Below are positions 5,269 to 5,490 of a DNA stretch of 5,490 nucleotides, piece by piece. The stretch is from an uncultured Balneolaceae bacterium. Its GTDB lineage: Bacteria; Bacteroidota; Rhodothermia; Balneolales; Balneolaceae. Positions within the stretch are counted from its first letter, which is position 1. Each line of letters starts with the position of its first letter. Location: NCBI GenBank assembly GCA_937982515.1, contig CALJMB010000037.1, forward strand, positions 1 to 5,490, written 5' to 3'. Position numbers and translations under genes: made by a program. The notes below the pieces were generated by a model. That model was not told the DNA's origin, searched no databases, and saw only the letters and a list, made by a program, of their open reading frames with translations.

Positions 5269-5490
5269 GGGGTAATACAGGAACATCAATGTAAGTTAAC
5301 ATGAGTTTGAGATAAAAAAGGGAATGATCACGGATTCATTAAGCTGTTCCTGCCAGACACGCCTCTTGCTGCCCCATCTGCCGCAGGCGGATTAGAACCC
5401 ATGGCCCCCTCCCCAAAACCTTCGGGCGGGGTGAAGGGTACACAGGCCCGCCCGCAACTCCGGGGGACCGAGGGGGTAAGCGGGGCGAGG
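5269..5490. other. 3' intergenic region after the yyaL-like gene, GC-rich tail
   Basis: No gene is recognisable. The first 70 bp are AT-rich, with an 8-bp inverted repeat CAGGAACA/TGTTCCTG (5278-5285 and 5345-5352) too widely spaced for a normal terminator. From 5376 the sequence becomes GC-rich and folds into hairpins: ATCTGCC/GGCGGAT around GCA (5376-5392, one G-U), CCCC/GGGG (5411-5414 and 5428-5431), and CGGGCGGG/CCCGCCCG (5423-5430 and 5447-5454). The last two compete for the same bases. A frame from the ATG at 5401 stays open to the edge, but its Gly/Pro/Arg-rich product resembles translated repeat DNA. Confidence 0.5.

Noticed and set aside
5401..5490. Frame open from ATG 5401 to the window end
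   Set aside because: It is short, low in complexity, rich in Gly/Pro/Arg, and lies in hairpin-forming GC-rich DNA. It could only be rescued by sequence beyond the edge.

Overview
The window holds four complete, ordinary bacterial genes separated by unusually repeat-rich intergenic DNA. The start regions show no good Shine-Dalgarno sequence, the GC content is mid-range, and the intergenic repeats include a heptanucleotide microsatellite, GC-rich hairpins and an 11-bp tandem array. Together with the protein set this suggests a member of the FCB superphylum (Bacteroidota, Balneolota or Rhodothermota-like). That placement is an inference from style, not from a marker gene.

Layout. Positions 1-336 are non-coding: an 11-bp-period GC-rich tandem array (about 1-97, running off the left edge), then an AT-rich stretch with a perfect 12-bp inverted repeat. 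On the minus strand, 337-1551 encodes a DUF1343/NamZ-type exo-beta-N-acetylmuramidase lipoprotein. Positions 1552-1925 are a patchwork of repeats: a 17-bp direct repeat bracketing a hairpin-rich segment, fifteen in-phase heptamers, and a further hairpin module. Positions 1926-2357, minus strand, are ndk (nucleoside diphosphate kinase). The 329-bp divergent region 2358-2686 carries a GC-rich hairpin repeat, a candidate -10 element and a perfect 13-bp dyad ahead of mgsA. On the plus strand, mgsA (methylglyoxal synthase, 2687-3172) is followed after only 5 bp by a 696-codon DUF255/YyaL (SPATA20-like) thioredoxin-fold protein (3178-5268), so the two probably form an operon. From 5269 to 5490 there is no recognisable gene, and the GC-rich tail can form competing hairpins.

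How the genes relate. ndk balances nucleoside triphosphates. mgsA opens the methylglyoxal bypass at dihydroxyacetone phosphate when phosphate is short. NamZ-type proteins release terminal MurNAc from peptidoglycan fragments. The role of the YyaL family in bacteria is poorly defined. I see no shared pathway among all four; only the mgsA-yyaL pair looks transcriptionally linked.

I found no convincing new biological system. The points most worth a second look are the repeat patchwork in the 5' region of namZ, a perfect 13-bp inverted repeat inside the yyaL-like coding sequence, and the dyad just upstream of mgsA.
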